The notes: generated from the letters alone by a model not told the origin. Shown: positions 6,910 to 17,249, counted from the stretch's first letter. The stretch is DNA of 35,529 bases from QHWF01 sp036848175 (GCA_036848175.1 DAIUKO010000035.1:1-35529), one strand, 5' to 3'. Made by a program: numbers and translations.

Positions 6910-8553
6910 ATGGCTGGCCGCGGAAGTCTGTTGTTCGCTGTCGTTTTTGCGCTGGCCGCCGCGGCGGCGGCCCAGGATCATCAACACGCCGCGCCGGGCG
7001 CCGAGAAGCTTGGCACCGTTCATTTCGCGACCTCGTGCAGCGCGGCGGCGCAGCCGTCGTTCGATCGCGCCGTGGCGCTGCTGCACTCGTTCGAATTCGG
7101 ACGGGCGATTGCGGGATTCGACGCGACGCTCAAGACCGATCCCGACTGCGGGATCTCGTACTGGGGCATCGCCCTGAGCCGATGGAGTAATCCCTTTGCC
7201 GCCGGCGCCAAACCGGCAGCGGCGCTGCAGCAGGGGCGCGCGGCCATCGAACGTGCGAAGGCGGCGCCGCCGAAGACCGCGCGCGAGGCCGCGTACGTCG
7301 ATGCCGCGTCGAAGCTGTATGCGGACTTCGAGCAGACGCCGCAGAGCGCGCGCGTGCTCGCGTATCGCGACGCGATGGCGGCGCTCGCAGCCCGTTATCC
7401 GGACGACACGGAGGCGGCGATCTTCTACGCGCTGTCGCTCGCCTTCGCGGCCGACCCGGCCGACAAGACCTACGCGAATCAGAACAAGGCCGGCGAGATC
7501 CTCCAGAAGCTCTTCGAGAAGCAGCCGGATCATCCGGGGCTCGCCCACTACATCATCCACACCTACGACGTTCCGCCGCTCGCGGATCATGCGCTCGAGG
7601 CGGCGCGGCGCTACGCCGCGATCGCGCCGGCGGCCCCGCACGCGCTCCACATGCCCTCGCACACGTTCACGCGTGTCGGCTATTGGCAGGAGTCGATCGA
7701 CACCAACATCGCCGCCGCGGAGGCGGCGAAGCGCGAAAGCTCGACCGGCGAGGAACTGCACGCCAGCGACTACCAGACCTACGCCTACCTGCAGACGGGG
7801 CAGGATCGCGCGGCGCTGCGCGTCCGCGACTCGGTGCCCGAGATCTTCGGACGGTTCAAGACGACGACGCAGGTCGCGGGCGCGGCGCCGCCGTTGGCGT
7901 CGTACTTCGCGGCCGCGGCGATCCCGGCGAGGTACGCGCTCGAGCGCGGCGACTGGAAGGCGGCGGTTGCGCTCGAGCCGCAGGAGACGGCGTTTCCGCA
8001 CACCGAGGCGATGACCTACTTCGCGCGTGCGCTCGGCGCCGCGCGTCTCGGCGATGCGGCGACGATCCGTACGTCGATCGCGGCGCTGGAGAAGTGTCGC
8101 GATCGGCTGGCGCAGGCGAAGGAGAGCTATTGGGCGGATCAGGTCGACATCCAGCGTCGGGGCGCGGCCGCGTGGCTCGCGCTGGTCGAAGGACGCAAGC
8201 AGGATGCGCTGAACGAGATGCGCGCCGCCGCCGAGCGCGAGGACGCCACCGAGAAGAACGCGGTCACGCCCGGACCGCTCGCGCCGGCGCGCGAGCTGCT
8301 CGGCGAGATGCTGCTGCAGATGAACCAGCCGGCGCAGGCGCTGAAAGAATTCGAAGCGGTCCAGAAAAAGGAGCCGAACCGCTTCCGCGCCATCGCCGGC
8401 GCCGCGAAGGCCGCGGCCGCATCCGGCGATCGCGCCGCCGCGCGCAAGTACTACGAGCAGCTCGTGAAGATCTGCGCGAAGGGCGATACGCCGGGCCGGC
8501 CCGAGTTGCAGGAAGCCCGACGCGCGGTGGGCAATCGCGCAACGGGTCGATGA
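6910..8553 (+). CDS. Exported tetratricopeptide-repeat protein
   Basis: 547 residues. A clear signal peptide (LLFAVVFALAAAAAAQ) is followed by TPR-like helical repeats: one set around residues 35-130, a family-specific block in the middle and a canonical pair near the C-terminus (ALKEFEAVQKKEPNRF and AARKYYEQLVKI). The central HTYDVPPLADHALEA...APHALHMPSHTFTRVGYW block identifies a family of periplasmic TPR proteins found in several phyla with no established function. The ATG at 6910 was chosen for its AGGGAG ribosome site 7 bases upstream and because the signal peptide begins there; an open frame extends upstream but looks non-coding. It is monocistronic and converges on ADOP 1 with only 11 bases between stop codons. 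TPR proteins usually act as scaffolds, so a protein partner is expected. Confidence 0.88.
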   Translation: MAGRGSLLFAVVFALAAAAAAQDHQHAAPGAEKLGTVHFATSCSAAAQPSFDRAVALLHSFEFGRAIAGFDATLKTDPDCGISYWGIALSRWSNPFAAGAKPAAALQQGRAAIERAKAAPPKTAREAAYVDAASKLYADFEQTPQSARVLAYRDAMAALAARYPDDTEAAIFYALSLAFAADPADKTYANQNKAGEILQKLFEKQPDHPGLAHYIIHTYDVPPLADHALEAARRYAAIAPAAPHALHMPSHTFTRVGYWQESIDTNIAAAEAAKRESSTGEELHASDYQTYAYLQTGQDRAALRVRDSVPEIFGRFKTTTQVAGAAPPLASYFAAAAIPARYALERGDWKAAVALEPQETAFPHTEAMTYFARALGAARLGDAATIRTSIAALEKCRDRLAQAKESYWADQVDIQRRGAAAWLALVEGRKQDALNEMRAAAEREDATEKNAVTPGPLAPARELLGEMLLQMNQPAQALKEFEAVQKKEPNRFRAIAGAAKAAAASGDRAAARKYYEQLVKICAKGDTPGRPELQEARRAVGNRATGR

Positions 8554-8564
8554 CGTAAGGCCGT

Positions 8565-11048
<2,484 letters not shown>

Positions 11049-11092
11049 AGGACAACAGACGAAATCCAGGCGGCCGGCGTTCCCGGAATGGC

Positions 11093-11683
11093 TTATTTCT
11101 TGATTGGTCCGAGGGCCAGCCACGCGGCAGTGGCGGCGGCTTTCTCCTCAGCGCGCCACGGACTGCCGATCGTCTTGCCGAAGGCCGCGAGCGCCTTCCT
11201 GATGTCGCCGTCGGATCGACCGAGACCGGCCGACGCTTTCGCGGAGAGCTGTTTCTCGACGATCACGTCGCAGGCGATGCCGTGTGACGTCAGCGCCTCC
11301 TCGACGACAGTCCGAAAGAGCTTGCCTTCGTTCGCGTGCGCGCGAATATGCGGGTTGCCGACCTGCCGTGGATCGATCACGCTGCCGACGACGAGGCCGG
11401 CGCGCAGATCGGAACGATCGGTTGAAGCGCTGCGTACGTCCTCGATCAATGCCGCGACGGACTTCTTCGCGCAGCGCTGAACAATCTTCACGCGCCGGGC
11501 GATCTCGCGTGGATCTTCGTTCTCGGTGCCGAAGCCGTCGTGGTAGGGCTGCTTGGTCTCAGCGGCGGCCGGATCGCACAGTTCGACGATGCGACGCGCG
11601 ACGACGGTCGGCGACTTCGCCGGCCCCGCCAGCACGATCGCGATCGCGTAGCCGGACTTGATCCGAAGCCCAATGCCCGTCAC
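11093..11683 (-). CDS. Conserved-looking protein of unknown function
   Basis: 196 residues from GTG 11683, which has GGAGG 5 bases upstream; an alternative GTG at 11695 also has GGAGG. I do not recognise the family. It begins with a beta-strand-rich segment (VTGIGLRIKSGYAIAIVLAG) followed by RRIVELCDP and a QPYHDG motif, and the middle has LRAGLVVGSVIDP. The alternating strands with acidic residues loosely recall an RNase H-like fold, but the resemblance is too weak to assign. There is no signal peptide or membrane helix. A large hairpin of 9-bp-period repeats (11702-11788) separates it from the ICL/PEP-mutase gene upstream, so expression may be uncoupled. ADOP 1 follows 44 bases downstream. 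Confidence 0.7.
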   Translation of the reverse strand: MTGIGLRIKSGYAIAIVLAGPAKSPTVVARRIVELCDPAAAETKQPYHDGFGTENEDPREIARRVKIVQRCAKKSVAALIEDVRSASTDRSDLRAGLVVGSVIDPRQVGNPHIRAHANEGKLFRTVVEEALTSHGIACDVIVEKQLSAKASAGLGRSDGDIRKALAAFGKTIGSPWRAEEKAAATAAWLALGPIKK

Positions 11684-11701
11684 TGCGACCTCCACCCTAA
11701 C

Positions 11702-11788
11702 CTCCACCACGAAGGACACGGAGGACACGGAGGTTTTGAATTTCCCAACAAAATTTCCTCCGTGTCCTCGGTGTCCTCCGTGGTGGAG
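11702..11788. repeat. Long inverted repeat built of 9-bp GGACACGGA-type units
   Basis: Arms 11702-11733 and 11757-11788 are 32 bases each and complementary at 30 of 32 positions, separated by a 23-base AT-rich loop. Each arm is itself periodic at 9 bases (ACGAAGGAC, ACGGAGGAC, ACGGAGG). The element sits 5 bases after the stop of the ICL/PEP-mutase gene and just before the ribosome binding site of the next gene. It could block exonucleases or act as a terminator; neither strand has a clear T-tract right after the stem. Confidence 0.88.
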
Positions 11789-11793
11789 AGCTA

Positions 11794-12618
11794 TTAGGTC
11801 TGCCGCATCAGCTCGTTGACTTCTTCGAACGGCAGCGTCTTCTGCGTGAAGCCGTCGAAGGTACCGGCGCTCTTCAGCTCCCGCGCGATGTCGCGCACCA
11901 GGGCGAGCGAGGCGCGCATCGGGCCGGACCCGACGCTCACCCGCGTGACACCGAGCGCCTCGAGCTCCGGGATCGACGGCGTGCCCTTGACGGCAAGGAT
12001 GTTGACCGGGCCGCCGATGCCCTGCACGAGCGCGCCGATCGTGTCCCGGTCGCTGACGCCCGGCACGAAGACGCAGTCGGCGCCGGCGTGGAGAAACGCC
12101 TTGCCGCGATCGATCGCGACCGCGAGACGCGTTTCCGGGGGACCCAGCTCGCGCAGGAACACGTCGGTTCGCGCGTTGATGACGACGCGGACGCCCGATT
12201 TCGCCGCTGCTTTGGCGATCTTCGTGATTTTGTCGGTCTGCAGCGGCAGTGGTTCGAGATCGAACGAACCGGGCACGCAGTCCTCGACGTTCACGCCGAC
12301 GGCGCCGGTCGCGATGACGCGCAGCACCACATCGGCAACCTGATCCGGTGTGGCGCCGTAGGCGTGTTCGATGTCGGCCGACACCGGGACCTGGACCGCG
12401 CGAACGATGCGCGCGACCGCTTCGATCATCTCGCGAGTCGGGACGATGCCGCCGTCGGGGTACCCGAGCGCGGCCGCAACGCCGGCGCTGGTGGTCGCAA
12501 TCGCAGGAAACCCTTCGGCTTCGAAGATGCGCGCAGTCGCCGCATCCCACGCGTTGGGCAAAACAAGAATCGCCGGACCCTTGTGCAGGGCCCGCAGACG
12601 TTCCGCTTTATCGGGCAT
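11794..12618 (-). CDS. Isocitrate lyase/PEP mutase superfamily enzyme
   Basis: 274 residues, a single alpha/beta barrel of the ICL/PEP mutase superfamily, whose members make or break C-C or P-C bonds next to a carboxylate using Mg2+. The N-terminal LVLPNAWDAATARIFEAEGFPAIATTSAG block, the metal-binding segment SADIEHAYG (Asp82, Glu84), GVNVEDC (Glu112, Asp113) and the INARTD strand are all present. The KKCGH active-site loop of true isocitrate and methylisocitrate lyases is missing, so it is one of the unassigned members (oxaloacetate/carboxyphosphonoenolpyruvate-like). The ATG at 12618 has no Shine-Dalgarno sequence; a TATACT box at 12631-12626 is 7 bases upstream, suggesting a leaderless mRNA. 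It is divergent from the TPR-CHAT locus. Confidence 0.9.
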   Translation of the reverse strand: MPDKAERLRALHKGPAILVLPNAWDAATARIFEAEGFPAIATTSAGVAAALGYPDGGIVPTREMIEAVARIVRAVQVPVSADIEHAYGATPDQVADVVLRVIATGAVGVNVEDCVPGSFDLEPLPLQTDKITKIAKAAAKSGVRVVINARTDVFLRELGPPETRLAVAIDRGKAFLHAGADCVFVPGVSDRDTIGALVQGIGGPVNILAVKGTPSIPELEALGVTRVSVGSGPMRASLALVRDIARELKSAGTFDGFTQKTLPFEEVNELMRQT

Positions 12619-12625
12619 GGCGCCC

Positions 12626-12631
12626 AGTATA
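12626..12631 (-). promoter_or_regulatory. Candidate -10 box giving a leaderless mRNA
   Basis: TATACT read on the minus strand, 7 bases before the ATG at 12618, which would place transcription start at or next to the start codon. No Shine-Dalgarno sequence is present. The nearest TTGACG (12649-12644) is 12 bases away, too close for a standard -35 box, so the assignment is tentative. Confidence 0.3.
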
Positions 12632-12655
12632 CCGACGAACGAACGTCAACGAAGT

Positions 12656-12669
12656 GGTTTTGCAAAACC
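12656..12669. promoter_or_regulatory. Perfect 14-bp palindrome in a divergent intergenic region
   Basis: GGTTTTGCAAAACC equals its own reverse complement. It is AT-rich inside a GC-rich genome and lies between the ICL/PEP-mutase gene and the TPR-CHAT locus, 30 bases before the 41-codon frame. This fits a dimeric repressor or activator operator. No regulator gene is adjacent. Confidence 0.45.
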
Positions 12670-12698
12670 GCGGCGGCGGGCGGTAGCATGCTGCACGT

Positions 12699-12824
12699 GT
12701 GCAGGCGCAACATATCGGTGCGAAAATTGCGCCTCGAACCTTGCGCGGTCAATCGGCGCCGGCCGTGACTCCGGCGTTCATCGGCGTGCCTGACGGCGAC
12801 ATCTTCATCACGGCGCATGACTGA
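12699..12824 (+). CDS. Possible 41-residue protein or leader peptide overlapping the TPR-CHAT start
   Basis: A GTG-initiated frame of 41 codons whose TGA (12822-12824) lies inside the first codons of the TPR-CHAT gene; the 8-base ATGACTGA overlap is typical of translational coupling. The predicted peptide begins VQAQHIGAKIAPRTL, is Pro/Ala-rich in the middle and ends with GVPDGDIFITAHD. The codons of the second half have the strong C/G third-position bias of real genes here. Against it: the start is GTG, the ribosome site (GGCGGTAG) is weak, a TAG at 12684 closes the frame just upstream, and I recognise no family. It may be a small partner or substrate of the CHAT protein, a coupling leader, the remnant of a longer gene, or chance. 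Confidence 0.38.
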   Translation: MQAQHIGAKIAPRTLRGQSAPAVTPAFIGVPDGDIFITAHD

Positions 12825-15800
12825 AGACGCCGACGGCACCGGCGACGCTTCCACCGACCGGCGCGCCGCGTTGTCACTGCTGCTGCTGCAGTGTTTGACG
12901 GTTCAGACCTGGACGCAGATCTACCCCATCGTTCAGGATCATCCGGAGCTTCTCAGCGACGATGCGTTTCAGCGCCTGTCCGAGATGGACGCGCTGGCAC
13001 GATCCGCGGCGTTCATCGAGCGCGTCGGCGCCGACTCGGCCCAGAAGTACGTCCGCGACATCACGTCGGTCGGATCGATCCTTGGCAGCTGCCGCGAGCA
13101 CGGCATCATCGAGACCTTTCTGCAAGTGACGGTCACGAGCGGCACCGAAGTCTCGATGCGGCTCGGAGAGCTGCTCGACCAGACGAGCCGCCTCACCAAT
13201 CCGGCTGATCTGCCGGTGCGAATTCAATTGCTGGAATCGGCGCTGGCTCTCGTCGAGCGCGACGAGAATCCGGCGATGTGGGCCGTGCTTCACGCGGACA
13301 TCGGCAGGACGCTGCTGGTCAACCCGGAGGGCGATCGCGAGGACAACTACGACCGCGCCGCCGAGCACTACCGGCTCGCCCTCGGCGTCTACACGCCACA
13401 GGCCCAACCGTTCCGCTGGGCGGGCGTTCACAGCGGTCTCGGCTACGTAGCCTCGAGGCGAACGCGCGGCGACCGTGCCGGGAACGTCGCTCGCGCAATC
13501 GAACACTACGAGAGTGCGCTGGTCGGATACACGCGCGACAGCGCGCCGTCGTTGTGCGCATCGACGCACGTCGAGCTCGTGGATCTTTACTGGGATCGGG
13601 CGGCATCGCCCGTCGACGACGACTTCACGCGCGCCATCGAGCATGCCGAGCAGGCATGCGATTTCTTCACCGAACAGGAACAGCCAGCGATGTGGGCGCG
13701 GCTGCAGATCAAGCTCGCCGAGGCGTACCTGCGCCGCTTCTTCGCCAACCAGACGGCCGACACCATCGAAACCGGAATCGCGCACGCCGAGGCCGCGCTC
13801 CGCGTCATCACTCGGGACGAGCATCCGCAGCAATGGGCGAGAGTTCAGAGCCTCCTTGGAGAGGCGTTGAAGGAGCGGCCGCTCGGCGATCGCGCCGACA
13901 ATGTCGAGCGCGCGATCGCCCACTTCGAGTTCGCGTCGGGTGTCTACACGCAGGATGCCGCGCCCGAGACGTGGTCCAACATTCAGGCCGGACTGGCGAC
14001 CTGCTACCAACGTCGCGTGCACGGCAACCGCACCACGAATCTCGGCATCGCGATCAAGCATCTCGAGCACGCGCTGCAGGTGCGGACGAAGGACAAATAC
14101 CCGTACGAATGGGCCACGCTGCAGCACAACCTGGCGACGACCTACTGGCATCCGCGCGACCCGCACTGGGCCGAATTCGAGGACAACGCGATCGCGCACA
14201 GCCTTCGCGCACTCGAGGTGCGGACGAAAGAGGCATATCCGTACGACTGGGCAGCCACGCACACGAATCTCGCCGCGTATTACCTCGAACGGGCGAAAGG
14301 CGACGCTGAAGAGAACATCTCCCAGGCGATCGACCACGCGCGGTTGGCGCTCGAGGTGCGCACGCGCGACGCGCACCCTGTCAATTGGGCGATGAACCAG
14401 ACGCATCTCGCGGTCGCGTTCTCGAAGCGCCGGAGCGGTGACCCCGGCAAGAACCTCGAGTCGGCCATCGATCACTATCGTCTGGCGATGCAGGTGTATC
14501 GCCCCGATCAGTTCCCCGACGACTGCCGGCGCGTCGGCCGCGGTCTGGCCGATCTGTTGTTCAAGGAAGAGCGCTGGAAGGAAGCCGCCGAAGCATTCGA
14601 CACTGCGCTGTCGGCGTCGAGAATTCTCTACGAGAACGCGCTGTCGCGCGGCAGCCGGACCGCAGAGATCGTCGAGACCGGCCATCTGCATCATCACCTC
14701 GCGTATGCGCTCGCCAAGGTCGGAAACCTGCAGGATGCGGCGGCAGTCCTCGAGCGAGGAAGAGCCCTCGGCGTCAGGCGCGCCCTCGGAGGATACGGAT
14801 TCGAGCTCGGCGAAGTGGCGCGCGTCGATCCCGACGCGCTGCACATGTACGAGCAGGCGCGCGCGCATCAACTGCGGCTCGAGAAGCAGGAGCGCCCCGC
14901 CGAGGAACGCTCCCGGCAGGAAGACGCGTGGCCAAGTGCGACGATGCAGGCGGCGGTCGATCGGATTCGAAAGATTCCGGGATTCGAACGCTTCGAGCAG
15001 GATGCGACGTTCGCCGATGTCGCGCGCGCCGTGACGCTGGAATGGCCGATGGTGTTTCTCGTCACGGCGTCCAAGGGCAGTCTCGCGCTGGTCCTCTTTC
15101 GCACCTCGACGGACGCAGACGTTTCCGTCGACGCGGTCTGGATCGACTCGTTCGACAAGCGGGCGCTCGGTTCGCTGTTGATCGAGAGGGTGGATGGCGA
15201 TCTCGTCGGCGGCTTCGTCTACGCTCAAATCCACCCTGAGCGGATGGAGTCGACCCTCGCCGACACACTGTCGCGCCTCGGTCAGGACTTGATGGCCCCG
15301 CTCGTCGCACGAGTGCAGGAGCTCGGTCTATCGCGAGTCATCCTCGTGCCCGCCGGATACCTCGGTCTGCTGCCGCTGCACGCGGCGCAGGTCAGCGCCG
15401 CGGACGCCGAAGCGCGGTACGTCATCGATGCGCTTGACGTGACGTATGCGATCAGCGCGCGGGCGACGTTCGCGGGTCGGAGCGAGCTGACGGCCCGCAG
15501 CACCCACGCCGAATGCCTGGCCGGCGTCGGCAATCCGCAGCCGGGTCCGGCGCCGCTTCGCTTCGGCGTCGATGAGCTCCGCGAGGTCGCCAGATTCTTT
15601 CCCGAAGGCGCGAAGACCGCGCTCTTCGAGCGCGACGCGACCGTCGCCAACCTCGCCAGGGCGCTGCCGGGCGCGACGCACATCCATTTCGCGTGTCACT
15701 GTCGGCCGAACTGGTCCAGCCCGATGCATTCCGAACTGCAGCTGGGCGACGGCCCGCTCGCCGTCTGGGAGGTGCATTACAACGACGGCGACGCGTTGAA

Positions 15801-16224
15801 TCGTGCGCGGCTCGTCGTGCTGTCTGCCTGCCAGAGTGGCATGCGCGAGACGTCGCTCCCCGATGAAGCGATCGGGTTGCCGAGCGCGTTTCTGCAGGCT
15901 GGCGTGCCGGCGATCGCGGCGACGCTCTGGCCGGTTGACGACCTGTCGAGCGCGCTGCTGATGACGCGCTTCTACGAGTTCCACCTGCGCGGAAACGCAG
16001 AGACGAGCGAACCGCGGATGGATCCGGTCCGGGCGTTGTGCCGCGCGCAGTGCTGGCTCCGCGATGTCTCGGTCAAAGAGCTGCAGGACTACGTGCGCAG
16101 GCGCGAGATGTCCAAGGAGCTCATCGCCGAAGTCGGCAATCGATTTGCGGCGGCGAATCCCGACCTTCGTCCATTTGCGGAGTCGCCGTTCGATTGGGCG
16201 CCCTTTGTCGCCTTCGGGGTTTGA
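12817..16224 (+). CDS. TPR-CHAT protein (caspase/separase-fold peptidase with a repeat sensor)
   Basis: 1135 residues. Residues about 145-570 form nine TPR-like repeats with a strict 46-residue period, each closing with Trp: W155, W201, (C247), W293, W340, W386, W432, W478, W524. A further TPR at 580-655 leads into a C-terminal CHAT domain (about 740-1135) with the dyad His961 (HIHFACHC) and Cys1005 (VVLSACQSG), and the usual end WAPFVAFG. CHAT domains are clan CD cysteine peptidases, related to separase and caspases; TPR-CHAT proteins act as regulated peptidases in bacterial conflict systems, for example Csx29 with type III-E CRISPR. Here no CRISPR gene is nearby. The residue after the catalytic His is Cys instead of the common Gly. 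No signal peptide or membrane helix, so cytoplasmic. The start overlaps the 41-codon frame upstream; an alpha/beta hydrolase follows 106 bases later. Confidence 0.93.
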   Translation: MTEDADGTGDASTDRRAALSLLLLQCLTVQTWTQIYPIVQDHPELLSDDAFQRLSEMDALARSAAFIERVGADSAQKYVRDITSVGSILGSCREHGIIETFLQVTVTSGTEVSMRLGELLDQTSRLTNPADLPVRIQLLESALALVERDENPAMWAVLHADIGRTLLVNPEGDREDNYDRAAEHYRLALGVYTPQAQPFRWAGVHSGLGYVASRRTRGDRAGNVARAIEHYESALVGYTRDSAPSLCASTHVELVDLYWDRAASPVDDDFTRAIEHAEQACDFFTEQEQPAMWARLQIKLAEAYLRRFFANQTADTIETGIAHAEAALRVITRDEHPQQWARVQSLLGEALKERPLGDRADNVERAIAHFEFASGVYTQDAAPETWSNIQAGLATCYQRRVHGNRTTNLGIAIKHLEHALQVRTKDKYPYEWATLQHNLATTYWHPRDPHWAEFEDNAIAHSLRALEVRTKEAYPYDWAATHTNLAAYYLERAKGDAEENISQAIDHARLALEVRTRDAHPVNWAMNQTHLAVAFSKRRSGDPGKNLESAIDHYRLAMQVYRPDQFPDDCRRVGRGLADLLFKEERWKEAAEAFDTALSASRILYENALSRGSRTAEIVETGHLHHHLAYALAKVGNLQDAAAVLERGRALGVRRALGGYGFELGEVARVDPDALHMYEQARAHQLRLEKQERPAEERSRQEDAWPSATMQAAVDRIRKIPGFERFEQDATFADVARAVTLEWPMVFLVTASKGSLALVLFRTSTDADVSVDAVWIDSFDKRALGSLLIERVDGDLVGGFVYAQIHPERMESTLADTLSRLGQDLMAPLVARVQELGLSRVILVPAGYLGLLPLHAAQVSAADAEARYVIDALDVTYAISARATFAGRSELTARSTHAECLAGVGNPQPGPAPLRFGVDELREVARFFPEGAKTALFERDATVANLARALPGATHIHFACHCRPNWSSPMHSELQLGDGPLAVWEVHYNDGDALNRARLVVLSACQSGMRETSLPDEAIGLPSAFLQAGVPAIAATLWPVDDLSSALLMTRFYEFHLRGNAETSEPRMDPVRALCRAQCWLRDVSVKELQDYVRRREMSKELIAEVGNRFAAANPDLRPFAESPFDWAPFVAFGV

Positions 16225-16330
16225 TCAAGCCGGGCAATTCGCCTCGGTCGTCGGGCGGCCCTTTCGGGGTCGCCGACGTTGTCGATTCCTTCCCATCCCG
16301 TTCGACCATGAGAGGGGAGGGCATCCCGGA

Positions 16331-17137
16331 ATGAGTACCGAAACCGTACGTTCGAAGGACGGCACCACCATCGCATTCAGCCGCGCCGGCAGCGGACCGG
16401 CGCTGATCTTCGTCGACGGCGCGCTGTGTTGTCGGGGGTTTGGTCCGGCAGAACCGATGGCCAAGGAACTGGCACCGCATTTCACCGTCATCACCTACGA
16501 TCGCCGCGGGCGCGGCGAGAGCAGCAATACGCAGCCCTATTCCGTCGAACGAGAAGTCGAAGATCTCGACGCGCTCATCCAGGCGGCTGGCGGTTCGGCC
16601 TACGTGGTCGGCGTATCCTCCGGCGCCGCGCTCGCGCTCGAAGCCGCGAATCGCGGCCTCGCGATCAAGAAGGTGGCCGTCTATGAGGCGCCGTTCATCG
16701 TCGACGACACGCGCACGCCGATTGGCGAGGACTTCCTACCGCAGCTCAAACAACTGATCGCCGCGGACAATCGGAGCGCGGCAGTGAAGCAGTTCATGAA
16801 AGCGGTCCAGGTGCCGGCGATCGGCATCCTCATGATGCAGCTCATGCCGGCGTGGAGAAAACTCAAGGCTGTGGCCCCGACGCTCGTCCACGACATCACG
16901 ATCGTCGGACCCTACCAGCACGGCAAGCCGCTTCCGGCCGGCCGATGGTCGTCGATCACGCAGCCGACGCTCGTGATGGACGGCAGCAAGAGTCCGGAGT
17001 GGATGCGCAACGCGCAGCGCGCGCTCGCGCGCGTCGTTCCCGGCGCGAAGACGCGGACGCTGGACGGACAGACGCACATGGTCAACGCCAAAGTGCTGGC
17101 TCCGGCCGTCAGCGAGTTTTTCACTGCGACGCAGTGA
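16331..17137 (+). CDS. Alpha/beta hydrolase
   Basis: 268 residues with a complete alpha/beta hydrolase triad: nucleophile Ser96 in GVSSG (94-98), Asp217 after the TLVMDG strand, and His249 in GQTHMVN. The HG oxyanion position appears as FVDGALCC at 28-34, and the YDRRGRGES motif is at 56-64. It lacks a signal peptide, so it is cytoplasmic; closest in style to small esterases or haloperoxidase-like hydrolases of unknown substrate. ATG at 16331 has GGAGGG 9 bases upstream. It follows the TPR-CHAT gene by 106 bases on the same strand and may be co-transcribed, which makes a functional link possible but unproven. It converges on ADOP 2. Confidence 0.9.
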   Translation: MSTETVRSKDGTTIAFSRAGSGPALIFVDGALCCRGFGPAEPMAKELAPHFTVITYDRRGRGESSNTQPYSVEREVEDLDALIQAAGGSAYVVGVSSGAALALEAANRGLAIKKVAVYEAPFIVDDTRTPIGEDFLPQLKQLIAADNRSAAVKQFMKAVQVPAIGILMMQLMPAWRKLKAVAPTLVHDITIVGPYQHGKPLPAGRWSSITQPTLVMDGSKSPEWMRNAQRALARVVPGAKTRTLDGQTHMVNAKVLAPAVSEFFTATQ

Positions 17138-17188
17138 ATCTCCGTGAGGCAACTTCGCCCCTGACTCTCGCGGACGGAGCTGATTCGC

Positions 17189-17213
17189 GATTTGATTGCC
17201 ATGCGATCAAATC
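17189..17213. terminator. Candidate bidirectional stem-loop terminator
   Basis: GATTTGAT (17189-17196) pairs with ATCAAATC (17206-17213), and an inner GC/GC pair extends the stem around a CAT loop. It lies between the convergent alpha/beta hydrolase and ADOP 2 genes, the expected place for a shared terminator. There is no long T-tract. Confidence 0.4.
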
Positions 17214-17219
17214 CCGAGC

Positions 17220-17237
17220 CCCGAATCCCGAATCCCG
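17220..17237. repeat. Short tandem repeat CCCGAAT
   Basis: CCCGAATCCCGAATCCCG, a 7-base unit repeated, next to the stem-loop in the convergent intergenic region. Similar GGATTCG strings occur around 22920-22950. No function is apparent. Confidence 0.6.
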
Positions 17238-17249
17238 TCCGAGCATCCA

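Noticed and set aside
12874..15234. A 786-codon open frame antisense to the TPR-CHAT gene
   Set aside because: Arg/Leu/Val-rich, low in recognisable structure and mirrors the repeat periodicity of the real gene.
12817..17137. Type III-E CRISPR (Csx29) or gasdermin defence operon
   Set aside because: Only the TPR-CHAT architecture is shared; no Cas7-11-like, gasdermin-like or nucleotide-sensing gene is found on either side.
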